A stretch of 64,000 bases of DNA from Mya arenaria (lineage: Eukaryota > Mollusca > Bivalvia > Myida > Myidae). The notes below the pieces were generated by a model, which saw only the letters and a list, made by a program, of their open reading frames with translations, was not told the DNA's origin and did no database searches. The position numbers and the translations under genes are program-made. Location: the NCBI RefSeq assembly GCF_026914265.1, contig NC_069125.1, forward strand, positions 20,200,966 through 20,264,965, in the 5' to 3' direction. Of this stretch, positions 25,601 to 37,137 are shown in pieces (position 1 is the first letter of the stretch; each line of letters starts with the position of its first letter).

Positions 25601-28600
25601 CCCCAGTTGAATATGTCTCACTGACCATCCCCAGTTGAATATGTCTCACTGACCATCCCCAGTTGAATATGAACCACTAAACATTCCCAGTACAATATGA
25701 AACACTGAACTTCCCAAGTAGAATGTGTCTCACTGACCACCCTCAGTTGAATATGTCTCACTGACCACCCCCAGTTGAATATGTCTCACTGACCATCCCC
25801 AGTACAATATGTCTCACTGACCATCCCCAGTACAATATGTCCCACTGACCATCCCCAGTTGAATATGTCTCACTGCCCACCCCCAGTACAATATGAACCA
25901 CTGACCATCCCCAGTACAATATGAACCACTAAACATCCCAAGTACAATATGAACCACTGAACTTCCCAAGTAGAATGTGTTCGACTGACCATCCTTAGTA
26001 GAATATGTTCCACTGACCATCCCCAGTAGAATGTGTCCCACTGACCATCCCTTGTAGAATATGTTCCACTGACCATCCCCAGTAGAATGTGTCCATCTGA
26101 CCATCCCAAGGAGAATATGTCCCACTGACCATCACCAGTACAATATGAACAACTGACCATCCCCAGTACAATATGAACAACTGACCATCCCCAGTACGAT
26201 ATAAACAACTGACCATCCCCAGTAGAATATGAACCACTGACCAGTCCCAGTAGAATGTGTTCCACTGACCATCCCCAGGATAATATGTTCCACTGACCAT
26301 CCCCAGTACAATATGAACAACTGACCATCCCCAGTACGATATGAACAACTGACCATCCCCAGTAGAATATGAACCACAGACCATCCCAAGAAGGATATGT
26401 TCCACTGACCATTCCTAGTAGAATATGTTCCACTGACCATCCCCAGTAGAATATGAACCACTGACCATCCCAAGCAGAATATGAACAACTGACCACCCCC
26501 AGTATAATATGGACCACTGACCCTCCCCAGTTGAATATGGACCACTGACCATCCCCAGTAGAATATTAACAACTGACCATCCCCATTAGAATATGGACCA
26601 CTGACCCTCCCCAGTTGAATATGGACCACTGACCATCCCCAGTAGAATATTAACAACTGACCATCCCCAGTAGAATATGGACCACTGACCCTCCCCAGTA
26701 GAAAATGTTCCACTGACCATCTCCAGTAGAATATGTCCCACTGACCATCCCAAGTAGAATATGTCCCACTGACCATCCCCAGTAGAATATGTCCCACTGA
26801 CCATCCCCAGTAGAATATGGACCACTAAACATCCCCAGTAGAATATGTCCCACTGACCATCCCCAGTAGAATATGGACCACTAAACATCCCCAGTACAAT
26901 ATGGACCACTGACCCTCCCCAGTAGAATATGGATGACTGACCCTCCCCAGTAGAAAATGAACCACTGACCAACCCCAGTAGGAAATGTTCCACTGACCAT
27001 CCCCAATACAATATGAACCACTGACCATTCCCAGTAGAATATGTTCCACTGACCATCCCCAGTAGAATATGTTCCAGTGACCATCCCCAGTAGGATATGA
27101 ATCAGTGACCATCCCCAGTAGAATATGTTCCAGTGACCATCCCCAGTAGGATATGAATCAGTGACCATCCCCAGTAGAATATGTTCCACTGACCATTCCC
27201 AGTAGGATATGAACCACTGACCATCCAAAGTAGGATTTGAACCACTGACCATCCAAAATAGAATATTAACCACTGACCATCCCCAGTAGAATATGTTTCA
27301 CTGACCATCCCAAGTAGAGATGAACCAGTGACCATCCCTAAGTAGAATATGTTCCACTGAATTTTTTGCAGTCATAAACCATAACAAGGCTGTTTACAAC
27401 GGATTTATGGCTACATGTAGGTCACCATGGCTCCTATAAGATCAGATAATATGTTCATTTAAGTGCTTTAACTTTTCTAACCATTCATTATTATATTTTC
27501 AGGTTACAGACATCATGCTTCAAGAGAAGCTCTACCCTGGCTGGGCACGACCTGTTAGGAAGTGGTGGAGGGCCGGTTTTCACCGAATCATCCTGTTCTG
27601 GATCATTGTTGTTATAACATCCTTTATCGTCATCTTTGTCATTGCCACAGATTACATTCAGTGGGACTTGCTAAATCGAGACTTCATGCCAACTAATGAA
27701 GTCGCTCGTGCTTTCCTGGCCTCCTTTATTTTGGTCATGGATCTACTCATTGTCATGCAGGTAGGAACAAGCAGAAGTAGAGTGTTTTGATGAATATTTG
27801 ATGTGCATTGTTTACCCTTGGCAATGTCATTGTAATTTTTAACAGTGTTAATCTTAATACTAGCTGAAGCCAGGAACTATTGCAGATACACTTTAGTTTT
27901 ACAATGTCATAAGACATATTTATAACAAGCATATAAGTAAGGCTACAATGTATATCCCCCTTGCACTATCTAGACTGTGCCAGCAGGAGGTCCCTGGCAG
28001 TGTCTAGACTGTGCCAGCAGGAGGTCCCTGGTAGTGTCTAGACTGTCTCAGCAGGAGGTCCCTGGCAGTGTCTAGACTGTGCCAGCAGGCGGTCCCTGGC
28101 AGTGTCTAGACTGTGCCAGCAGGAGGTCCCTGGCAGTGTCTAGACTGTGCCAGCAGGAGGTCCCTGGCAGTGTCTAGACTGTGCCAGCAGGCAGTCCCTG
28201 GCAGTGTCTAGACTGTGCCAGCAGGCAGTCCCTGGCAGTGTCTAGACTGTGCCAGCAGGAGGTCCCTGGCAGTGTCTAGACTGTGCCAGCAGGAGGTCCC
28301 TGGCAGTGTCTAGACTGTGCCAGCAGGAGGTCCCTGGCAGCGTCTAGACTGTCTCAGCAGGAGGTCCCTGGCAGCGTCTAGACTGTCTCAGCAGGAGGTC
28401 CCTGGCAGCGTCTAGACTGTCTCAGCAGGAGGTCCCTGGCAGCGTCTAGACTGTCTCAGCAGGAGGTCCCTGGCAGCGTCTAGACTGTCTCAGCAGGAGG
28501 TCCCTGGCAGTGTCTAGACTGTCTCAGCAGGAGGTCCCTGGCAGTGTCTAGACTGTCTCAGCAGGAGGTCCCTGCAGTGTCTAGACTGTCTCAGCAGGAG

Positions 28601-31123
28601 GTCCCTGGCAGTGTCTAGACTGTCTCAGCAGGAGGTCCCTGGCAGTGTCTAGACTGTGCCAGCAGGCGGTCCCTGGCAGTGTCTAGACTGTGCCAGCAGG
28701 CGGTCCCTGGCAGTGTCTAGACTGTGCCAGCAGGAGGTCCCTGGCAGTGTCTAGACTGTGCCAGCAGGCGGTCCCTGGCAGTGTCTAGACTGTGCCAGCA
28801 GGCGGTCCCTGGCAGTGTCTAGACTGTGCCAGCAGGCGGTCCCTGGCAGTGTCTAGACTGTGCCAGCAGGAGGTCCCTGGCAGCGTCTAGACTGTGCCAG
28901 CAGGCGGTCCCTGTTAGCGTCTAGACTGTGCCAGCAGGCGGTCCCTGGCAGCGTCTAGACTGTGCCAGCAGGCGGTCACTGGGAGTGTCTAGACTGTGCC
29001 AGCAGGCGGTCCCTGGCAGTGTCTAGACTGTGCCAGCAGGAGGTCCCTGGCAGCGTCTAGACTGTGCCAGCAGGTAGTCCCTGGCAGCGTCTAGACTGTG
29101 CCAGCAGGAGGACCCTGGCAGTGTCTAGACTGTGCCAGCAGGAGGTCCCTGGCAGTGTCTAGACTGTGCCAACAGGAGGTCCCTGGCAGTGTCTAGACTG
29201 TGCCAGCAGGAGGTCCCTGGCAGTGTCTAGACTGTGCCAGCAGGAGGTCCCTGGCAGTGTCTAGACTGTGCCAGCAGGAGGTCCCTGGCAGTGTCTAGAC
29301 TGTGCCAGCAGGCGGTCCCTGGCAGTGTCTAGACTGTGCCAGCAGGAGGTCCCTGGCAGTGTCTAGAATGTGCCAGCAGGAGGTCCCTGGCAGTGTCTAG
29401 AATGTGCCAGCAGGAGGTCCCTGGCAGTGTCTAGACTGTGCCAGTAGGTGTTCCCTGGCAGTGTCTAGACTGTGCCAGCAGGTGGTCCCTGGTAGTATCT
29501 AGACTGTGCCAGCAGGAGGTCCCTGGCAGTACTTAGACTGTGCCAGCAGGAGGTCCCTGGCAGTGTCTAGAATGTGCCAGCAGGAGGTCCCTGGCAGCGT
29601 CTAGACTGTGCCAGCAGGAGGTCCCTGGCAGTATCTAGACTGTGCCAGCAGGAGGTCCCTGACAGTATCTTGACTGTGCCAGCAGGCGGTCCCTGGTAGT
29701 ATCTAGACTGTGCCAGCAGGAGGTTCCGGGCAGTATCTAGACTGTGCCAGCAGGAGGTTCCGGGCAGTATCTAGACTGTTCCAGCAGGAGATTCATGGTA
29801 GTTTCTGGACTGGATACATGCATTTGTATTTGTATAACCCTATAACACTTTTTGAGATATTCCAAAAGATCATCATAATATTTTGTGTTTTTCCAGGACT
29901 GGGATTTCCCCCACTTTATTAGCCCTATTGACATTAAGCTACCAGGACTGAATACAGCCCACATCCGCTTCCAGATCCCAAAGTTCCTCAAACGAGAGCA
30001 CTGGAATGTCCACATCACTGGTAGGTGTGATTAAGTAAAATGCCACCATTTACTGCTGTACTGATAAACTGGACTGAGCTAGGATCTGTTTGCCTAGGTT
30101 TTCAATTAAGTTGCCTCTGTTAGAATCATGGCAAACTATTTTCTCACATTCCATATGCTTGGTTTATACTTATTTATTTTTGCTTGATTATGAAGGCAGT
30201 TGATAGCTGATATAAATAACTCAGAAACACAAACCAGTGAGAGGCCAATAGCACGTTCCCCTGGTGGGCATCTAACCCATCACTTCTAGGGTCAGAGGAG
30301 GACACCTGTACCACATGCCCTTGTGTGTCTTGTTTATTGGTAAAACACAATGAGCACTTGCGTAGACATTGAATCATTCGTGTCAATCATGAGCATCACA
30401 TACATTTAAGGGTTCTCTATTCTGTTTTCAGTTCGGATTTGTAAACAATTACGAAATGCAAATGGAGAATGCAAATGTACATTAACCTGTGTATCAATCT
30501 AGTGTTTGGATATTTCAGGTAAATGGTTCAACTATGGTATTTTGTTCATTGTGATGCTGCTGGATCTCAACATGTGGAAGAACCAGATATTCTTCTCCCC
30601 GTACGACTACGGCCAATATACCAACAACGAGGGGCGAATATACACCGTACAAGATGATTACAGTCTCAACACATTTAACGAGTCACAGATAACATTCGAG
30701 TACCGAAGCACGAATATCAACCCCGAAACTAATAAAACATATGTGGAAACAGATACACATATGAATACCAAATACCTTTACACTGCTTTGGGTCTTAAAT
30801 GTTTAGCATTTATACCTAGCGTTGTAGCCTTTATAGTGTTCGGAATTCTCATTTGGCAATTTGGTAGATTTAAGCCCACGGAAAATAATCCATATGCAGG
30901 CAGGCTAAAAAAGAGAATAAAGAAGAAGCGATTCTCATTTAGGTTATCTTGGAAACGCAGAGTGGAAATTAAGCGGAAAATTAAAGCGGTGCCAAAGCTT
31001 TTATATTTTAAGAGTAAAGGTGCGAGTGGGAAAAGAACAGCCGCAGAACAGGAAGTACCCACAGAAGCATTTACAGATAACAATATTGAGATCGCAGTTG
31101 AAGATAAGGATGTTGAACCATAA
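18625..31123 (+). CDS. TMEM117: Transmembrane protein 117 (TMEM117), five firm exons
   Basis: Exons 18625-19372, 23261-23496, 27503-27760, 29897-30020 and 30519-31123 join in phase across GT-AG introns. The multi-pass membrane protein is reported in mammals to act in ER-stress-linked mitochondrial cell death. Recognisable blocks, in order, are KDFRYYFQHPYSRLIIAYLV, AEDPVAHS, RLKMFSDDQGSW, GTWCGDFFTAWMVTDIMLQE, FLASFILVMDLLIVMQDWDF, HITGKWFNYGI, DLNMWKNQIF and NKTYVE, then a last hydrophobic segment and a basic tail. The conserved part starts at MAQKDF (ATG at 19096) and is about 499 aa, against 514 in human. Upstream, exon 2 codes a further ~157 acidic, low-complexity residues not in the human protein. 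Introns carry 39-, 28- and 34-bp minisatellites. The C-terminal tail is lysine/arginine-rich and diverged. Confidence 0.94.
19637..19693. repeat. (AT)n microsatellite in TMEM117 intron 2
   Basis: A pure AT dinucleotide run of 57 bp. Confidence 0.98.
19694..21590. other. TMEM117 intron 2, left part: nothing identified
   Basis: AT-rich intronic DNA without tandem arrays or convincing frames. The 68-codon plus-strand frame at 19875 and the similar one at 21326 have no recognised relatives. Confidence 0.4.
21655..22292. repeat. Interspersed repeat family B, copy 1
   Basis: Internal repeats of about 165 bp read CAAGTTTGTTCAAATTATGC, TGGGGTCAAAACTAGCC and CTTGTCTGAAACCGCTAGGC. The block finishes with GAGCGATATAGGGCCATCAT-GATCCTCTTGT. 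An opposite-orientation copy with the same order lies at 40500-41000. No coding potential is seen. Confidence 0.7.
22293..23260. other. TMEM117 intron 2, right part: nothing identified
   Basis: AT-rich intron sequence up to the acceptor TCAATTTCAG. An 84-codon frame at 22604 has no recognised relative. Confidence 0.4.
23497..25076. other. TMEM117 intron 3, left part: decayed repeats only
   Basis: No exon or array was seen. Phrases such as GAGTTATGGCCCTTGAATTG near 23850 suggest an old interspersed repeat with undefined ends. Confidence 0.4.
25077..27360. repeat. 28-bp minisatellite in TMEM117 intron 3
   Basis: Roughly 80 copies of a 28-bp unit built on GACCATCCCCAGTAGAATATG followed by TCCCACT, AACCACT or similar. 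Unit variants (AGTACAATATG, AGTTGAATATG, GACCCTCCCC, TAAACATCCC) cluster in blocks. Since 28 leaves remainder 1 on division by 3 and most units lack stops on the minus strand, long overlapping minus-strand frames appear there; they are artefacts. Confidence 0.96.
27962..29815. repeat. 34-bp hairpin-forming minisatellite in TMEM117 intron 4
   Basis: About 54 copies of a 34-bp unit: GTCTAGACTGTGCCAGCAGG then AGGTCCCTGGCAGT. Each unit border is an imperfect palindrome: CTGGCAGTGTCT can pair with AGACTGTGCCAG at 10 of 12 positions around the TCTAGA centre. Variants (TGTCTCAGCAGG, GCGGTCC, GCGTCTAG) run in contiguous blocks, indicating local block amplification. The array ends about 80 bp before the acceptor side of the intron. 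Confidence 0.96.
30215..30350 (-). repeat. tRNA-derived SINE fragment in TMEM117 intron 5
   Basis: Read on the minus strand, TGATGGGTTAGATGCCCACC resembles a tRNA B box with its T-arm, preceded by an A-box-like CTCCTCTGACCC region and followed by GGGAACGTGCTATTGGCCTC, which is like the body of mollusc SINEs. The assignment rests on motif resemblance and the ends are approximate. Confidence 0.5.
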
Positions 31124-31431
31124 ACGATATGGAAATATTGAACATGACTGTGTTCTGTAGTTTTGATGAAATGGAAGTGAAAATGTTTCAACTGCATGAT
31201 TTTGATATGGATCAAGGGCTTAGTGCTCGACAGACATCACTCGCTAAAACATGTGAGGGAATGACTTCTGCTGCAGCTGTGACCTTGTTTTGCAACTGTT
31301 GTTAAGAACAGACGGTGTGAATTTTAAAACACCATCTTCTTCAGATATTTTAAAAAAATGTTTGAAATGTATATTCTAATTCTGAAATTATCATTGTTAT
31401 TTATTATTGTATCAGGTATGTATTAATGGAT

Positions 31432-34328
31432 CATCACTTGCAGGGCTGTATACCTGCATTATTACTTGCAGGTCTGTTTACATGTATCATTACTTGCAGG
31501 TTTGTATACATGTATCATTACTTGCAGGTCTGTATACATGTATCATTACTTGCAGGTCTGTATACCTGTATTATTACTTGCAGGTCTGTATACCTGTATT
31601 ATTACTTGCAGGTCTGTATACATGTATTATTACTTGCAGGTCTGTATACCTGTATTATTACTTGCAGGTCTGTATACATGTATCATTACTTGCAGGTCTG
31701 TATACATGTATCATTACTTGCAGGTCTGTTTACATGTATCATTACTTGCAGGTCTGTATACCTGTATTATTACTTGCAGGTCTGTATACCTGTATTATTA
31801 CTTGCAGGTCTGTTTACATGTATCATCACTTGCAGGTCTGTATACCTGTATTATTACTTGCAGGTCTGTATACATGTATCATTACTTGCAGGTCTGTATA
31901 CATGTATCATTACTTGCAGGGCTGTATACCTGTATTATTACTTGCAGGTCTGTATACATGTATCATTACTTGCAGGTCTTTATACCTGTATTATTACTTG
32001 CAGGTCTGTATACCTGTATTATTACTTGCAGGTCTGTTTACATGTATCATTACTTGCAGGTCTGTATACATGTATCATTACTTGCACGTCTGTATACATG
32101 TATCATTACTTGCAGGTCTGTATACATGTATTATTACTTGCAGGTCTGTATACATGTATCATTACTTGTAGGTCTGTATACATGTATCATTACTTGCAGG
32201 TCTGTTTACATGTATCATCACTTGCAGGTCTGTATACCTGTATTATTACTTGCAGGGCTGTATACCTGTATTATTACTTGCAGGTCTGTATACCTGTATC
32301 ATTACTTGCAGGTCTGTTTACATGTATCATCACTTGCAGGGCTGTATACATGTATCATTACTTGCAGGTCTGTTTACATGTATTATTACTTGCAGGGCTG
32401 TATACCTGTATTATTACTTGCAGGTCTGTTTACATGTATTATTACTTGCAGGTCTGTATACCTGTATTATTACTTGCAGGTCTGTATACATGTATCATTA
32501 CTTGCAGGTCTGTATACATGTATCATTACTTGCAGGTCTGTATACATGTATCATTACTTGCAGGTCTGTATACATGTATTATTACTTGCAGGTCTGTATA
32601 CCTGTATTATTACTTGCAGGTCTGTATACATGTATTATTACTTGCAGGTCTGTATACATGTATCATTACTTGCAGGTCTGTATACATGTATCATTACTTG
32701 CAGGTCTGTTTACATGTATCATTACTTGCAGGGCTGTATACCTGTATTATTACTTGCAGGTCTGTATACATGTATCATTACTTGCAGGTCTGTTTACATG
32801 TATTATTACTTGCAGGTCTGTTTACATGTATCATTACTTGCAGGTCTGTATACATGTATCATTACTTGCAGGTCTGTTTACATGTATTATTACTTGCACG
32901 GCTGTATACATGTATTATTACTTGCAGGTCTGTTTACATGTATTATTACTTGCAGGTCTGTTTACATGTATCATTACTTGCAGGTCTGTATACATGTATC
33001 ATTACTTGCAGGTCTGTTTACATGTATTATTACTTGCACGGCTGTATACATGTATTATTACTTGCAGGTCTGTATACATGTATCATTACTTGCAGGTCTG
33101 TTTACATGTATCATTACTTGCACGGCTGTATACATGTATTATTACTTGCAGGTCTGTATACATGTATCATTACTTGCAGGTCTGTTTACATGTATTATTA
33201 CTTGCACGGCTGTATACATGTATTATTACTTGCAGGTCTGTATACATGTATCATTACTTGCAGGTCTGTTTACATGTATCATGACTTGCACGGCTGTATA
33301 CATGTATTATTACTTGCAGGTCTGTATACATGTATCATTACTTGCAGGTCTGTATACATGTATCATTACTTGCACGGCTGTATACATGTATTATTACTTG
33401 CAGGTCTGTTTACATGTATCATTACTTGCAGGTCTGTTTACATGTATTATTACTTGCACGGCTGTATACATGTATTATTACTTGCAGGTCTGTTTACATG
33501 TATTATTACTTGCAGGTCTGTATACATGTATCATTACTTGCAGGTCTGTATACATGTATCATTACTTGCACAGCTGTATACATGTATTATTACTTGCAGG
33601 TCTGTTTACATGTATTATTACTTGCAGGTCTGTTTACATGTATTATTACTTGCACGGCTGTATACATGTATTATTACTTGCACGGCTGTATACATGTATT
33701 ATTACTTGCAGGTCTGTATACATGTATCATTACTTGCAGGTCTGTATACATGTATCATTACTTGCACGGCTGTATACATGTATTATTACTTGCAGGTCTG
33801 TTTACATGTATCATTACTTGCAGGTCTGTTTACATGTATTATTACTTGCAGGTCTGTTTACATGTATCATTACTTGCAGGTCTGTATACATTTATCATTA
33901 CTTGCAGGTCTGTTTACATGTATCATTACTTGCAGGTCTGTATACATGTATCATTACTTGCAGGTCTGTTTACATGTATTATTACTTGCAGGTCTGTTTA
34001 CATGTATCATTACTTGCAGGTCTGTATACATGTATCATTACTTGCAGGTCTGTTTACATGTATTATTACTTGCACGGCTGTATACATGTATCATTACTTG
34101 CACGTCTGTATACATGTATCATTACTTGCAGGTCTGTATCCATGTATCATTACTTGCAGGTCTGTTTACATGTATCATTACTTGCAGGTCTGTATACATG
34201 TATCATTACTTGCAGGTCTGTATACATGTATCATTACTTGCAGGTCTGTATACATGTATCATTACTTGCAGGTCTGTATACATGTATCATTACTTGCAGG
34301 TCTGTATACCTGTATCATTACTTGCAGT
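31432..34328. repeat. 28-bp minisatellite behind TMEM117, probably in its 3'UTR
   Basis: About 103 copies of a 28-bp unit, GTCTGTATACATGTATCATT then ACTTGCAG. Variants (CCTGTATTAT, GTCTGTTTACATG, CACGGCTG) alternate in higher-order groups of 3-5 units. No unit contains TAA, TAG or TGA on the plus strand and 28 is 1 mod 3, so all three plus frames stay open for up to 969 codons, each reading the same 28-residue cycle. The array starts about 300 bp after the TMEM117 stop. I saw no AATAAA or ATTAAA between the stop and the array; the first one follows the array directly. Confidence 0.97.
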
Positions 34329-34330
34329 TT

Positions 34331-34336
34331 AATAAA
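34331..34336 (+). promoter_or_regulatory. Candidate polyadenylation signal of TMEM117
   Basis: AATAAA begins three bases after the last unit of the 28-bp array and is the first canonical signal seen after the TMEM117 stop at 31123. A second AATAAA is at 34463. If used, the 3'UTR would be about 3.2 kb, mostly array. Confidence 0.5.
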
Positions 34337-34469
34337 CACATAACATTGCTTGGAGAGGTTTCAATCATTTTTTAAATTACTTTTTCAAAACTGAATTTTT
34401 TCCAGAATATTTTTTTTTGAATATTGACATGCTTTACTTGTATTTAAATGAGGAAATTATTAAATAAAC

Positions 34470-35562
34470 ATGTCTGTTAAGGAATGGAACGGGTATGTCA
34501 TTGTGTTTATAATTTAATTGAAGCAAAATAGAATGATGTATGTTTGTTATTTTATTAATTAGATAAAATAATACCAGATAAATGCAGCAATATGCTGCAT
34601 AAGAAGGGAATTGTTTTTACTTTTTAAAAAGTAAACATAAAGGGTTTTTTTTCATTTGAATATTCATAGATGACTTTTTCTATAAAACTGTGTCTTGAGA
34701 ATCAGGTGCTATACAGAAATGTTATATATGATTGCCGTCGGTAACTATATTTTATATCACTCATACTATTATTCATACTAGTGCTATATATGGTGTGTAA
34801 AAATGTTTTGAGATAAAATGATATTTGAACAATATTTTGAAATGATTATTCTTGTATTACATTGTTTTATGAACTGAAATCATAATGTTCTTATCTCACT
34901 TGTTAACACCAGTGTCACTCAAAGAGTAATTTGTAAATGTACTGTTGAATATTTATAGATTTTGTTATTGATGACCAGGGGTGCAGTAGCATTTCATTTA
35001 CTTCGTCAGTACTAAATTGTTAATGTAAGAATATTTTATTTTTTTTAATTTATTTTTTTGGGGGGGGGAGGGAGGTTGGTATTATGTTTATAATGTGTAC
35101 ATATAACTCAGGCCTGTTGTCTACTGATTGATATAGTAGTTTTTATCTACATTGGTTGTCAACTACTTAAACAATTATTGAAGTACGTGAATTTTGATGC
35201 CTGGTTATTACAAATGATGTAGGTGTCATTTGCAAGGGATTTTCAAACATCAGTCAAGATTGACCGAAATATATTAAAAAAATGGCCCTGAAAAAATGCA
35301 AGATAGTGTATTTCAATTTCAATGATAAATATATATTAAAACACAAGATGCAATAACTTTATGTAAAGTGCTTAAATCAATGTTTAACTTTATGGCCAAT
35401 GGTTCAATGAATAAAACTTTAATTTGTACATGGGGTATTGAAATAGCGAGCATATGGAGCAATCTCATTATGATTTCGAAAACATTTAGTTACTGCCCTT
35501 CATTTCTCTATGGTGAACTGCTTTGTGTTTGAAATATACACATTGCTCTTTTGTACAGTATG
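34470..35562. other. Intergenic, nothing identified
   Basis: AT-rich sequence with a T run and a G run near 35040-35075. No gene or element ends were seen. Confidence 0.4.
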
Positions 35563-35564
35563 TA

Positions 35565-36115
35565 CCGTAAATGTCCTACTAAACATGGAGGTCGCGTGAG
35601 AACCCTGTGCACTAAATAAGACCCATTTTTTCCCATTCTGTAATCTTTTTAAAATCTGCTTAATTCTATGTTCAGTCATGTCAAAGGTAGAAAATGATTC
35701 AAAGTTTAAGACAAAAAGTGGAAATTTTAATTAATAATGATTTCCAATATTTAATAATTGTCCAAAACACTTCAGTTGGAGCTTATTTCTTGTAAATATA
35801 AAACTGGGATGACAAATAAAAGTACAACTTTGAAAAGTTGTCATCTTTTTGATGCCTGACAGGGATCACATGACCTAATGATTATCATGTGACTTTTTTA
35901 TTGCGCTTCTCATTGGGTGTTTGGGTATAATGGCAACAGCCTGAGCAGTCGCTCTATAATGGCGCAGATTGGATGCTATTCATTGAAGCAAATGGCATTT
36001 TTTGAAGTTTAGAGTTAAGGTAAAACCTCGTTCATGTAACAACCAGAATATAGACCCTAAAGAAGACCCCTTGGCACGTCTCTTCGGGCATGTGTGTTTA
36101 ATAGGACATTTACAG
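35565..36115. mobile_element. 551-bp TIR element, CCGTAAATG ends, TA target site
   Basis: The left end CCGTAAATGTCCTACTAAAC matches, in inverted form, the right end GTTTAATAGGACATTTACAG with a few differences. TA flanks both ends (35563-64 and 36116-17). The interior lacks a transposase. The outer nine bases are the same as those of the element at 52518-53453. Confidence 0.72.
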
Positions 36116-36641
36116 TATTGATACTTGTAGTTGTATAAGTCTATTATTATTGTTGTGTTGCTGATCTAATCAATGTTACTTAAATGTAGCAGCTAAAGTT
36201 TCTGTGTAAAATAGGCTATTTTTGTAGTATGTGTAAATCACTTGTTGTATCATACATACAACACATTTATAATAGAAGTTGTCTGTTTCTTCCTACCATA
36301 TTTTTTTCACACTTTCTATCTTATGAAAGTCTAATCCAAACCTTTGTGTGTTTGATATATCATCAACTTAAAACTTGTGTTTGTACAGTGTTTGTCTGAT
36401 AGTTTAAAACATGCAGTGACACATTTTCATTATGAAGAACTAGCTGCCATTATAAATGACTGGTATGATTTGATTAATATAAGAGGGTTGTCCCAAAATA
36501 AAGCATAGGTGTTCTTTAGTAAAACAGAAAGAAAGGATGATACATAAACCAGAAACATATTTAACATGACCCCATGCGGGTAAAGTCTGAAAATATCTAG
36601 GATATTCACACAAAATTAACCTTTTTATTCCAATTTGAAGG

Positions 36642-37137
36642 ACATGACAGGTTGGGTGGAGGCATATACCACATCAGTTTGTCACACTACCCTACGTCAT
36701 GAGAGGTTGGGTGGAGGCATATACCACATCAGTATGTCACACTACCCTACGTCATGAGAGGTTGGGTGGAGGCATATACCACATCAGTATGTCACACTAC
36801 CCTACGTCATGAGAGGTTGGGTGGAGGCATATACCACATCAGTTTGTCACACTACCCTACGTCATGAGAGGTTGGGTGGAGGCATATACCACATCAGTAT
36901 GTCACACTACCCTACGTCATGAGAGGTTGGGTGGAGGCATATACCACATCAGTATGTCACACTACCCTACGTCATGAGAGGTGTGGTGGAGGCATATACC
37001 ACATCAGTATGTCACACTACCCTACGTCATGACAGGTTGGGTGGAGGCATATACCACATCAGTATGTCACACTACCCTACGTCATGAGAGGTTGGGTGGA
37101 GGCATATACCACATCAGTATGTCACACTATCCTACAT
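36642..37137. repeat. 55-bp tandem repeat
   Basis: Nine copies of a 55-bp unit (GAGAGGTTGGGTGGAGGCAT, ATACCACATCAGTATGTCAC, ACTACCCTACGTCAT). Copies are almost identical, differing at one or two positions (TTTGTC/TATGTC), so the array is young or homogenised. No gene is nearby. Confidence 0.95.

Noticed and set aside
25011-27335. Minus-strand frames with GQWFIFYWGWSV-type repeats
   Set aside because: Product of the stop-poor 28-bp array in TMEM117 intron 3; no start context, no conserved unique sequence.
31426-34375. 968-969 codon plus-strand frames resembling a repetitive membrane protein
   Set aside because: All three frames are open because the 28-bp unit lacks stops; this is repeat arithmetic, not a gene.
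36642-37137. Possible CRISPR-like array (regular repeats)
   Set aside because: Units are contiguous with no unique spacers, in a eukaryotic genome; the same holds for the 52-, 34- and 28-bp arrays.
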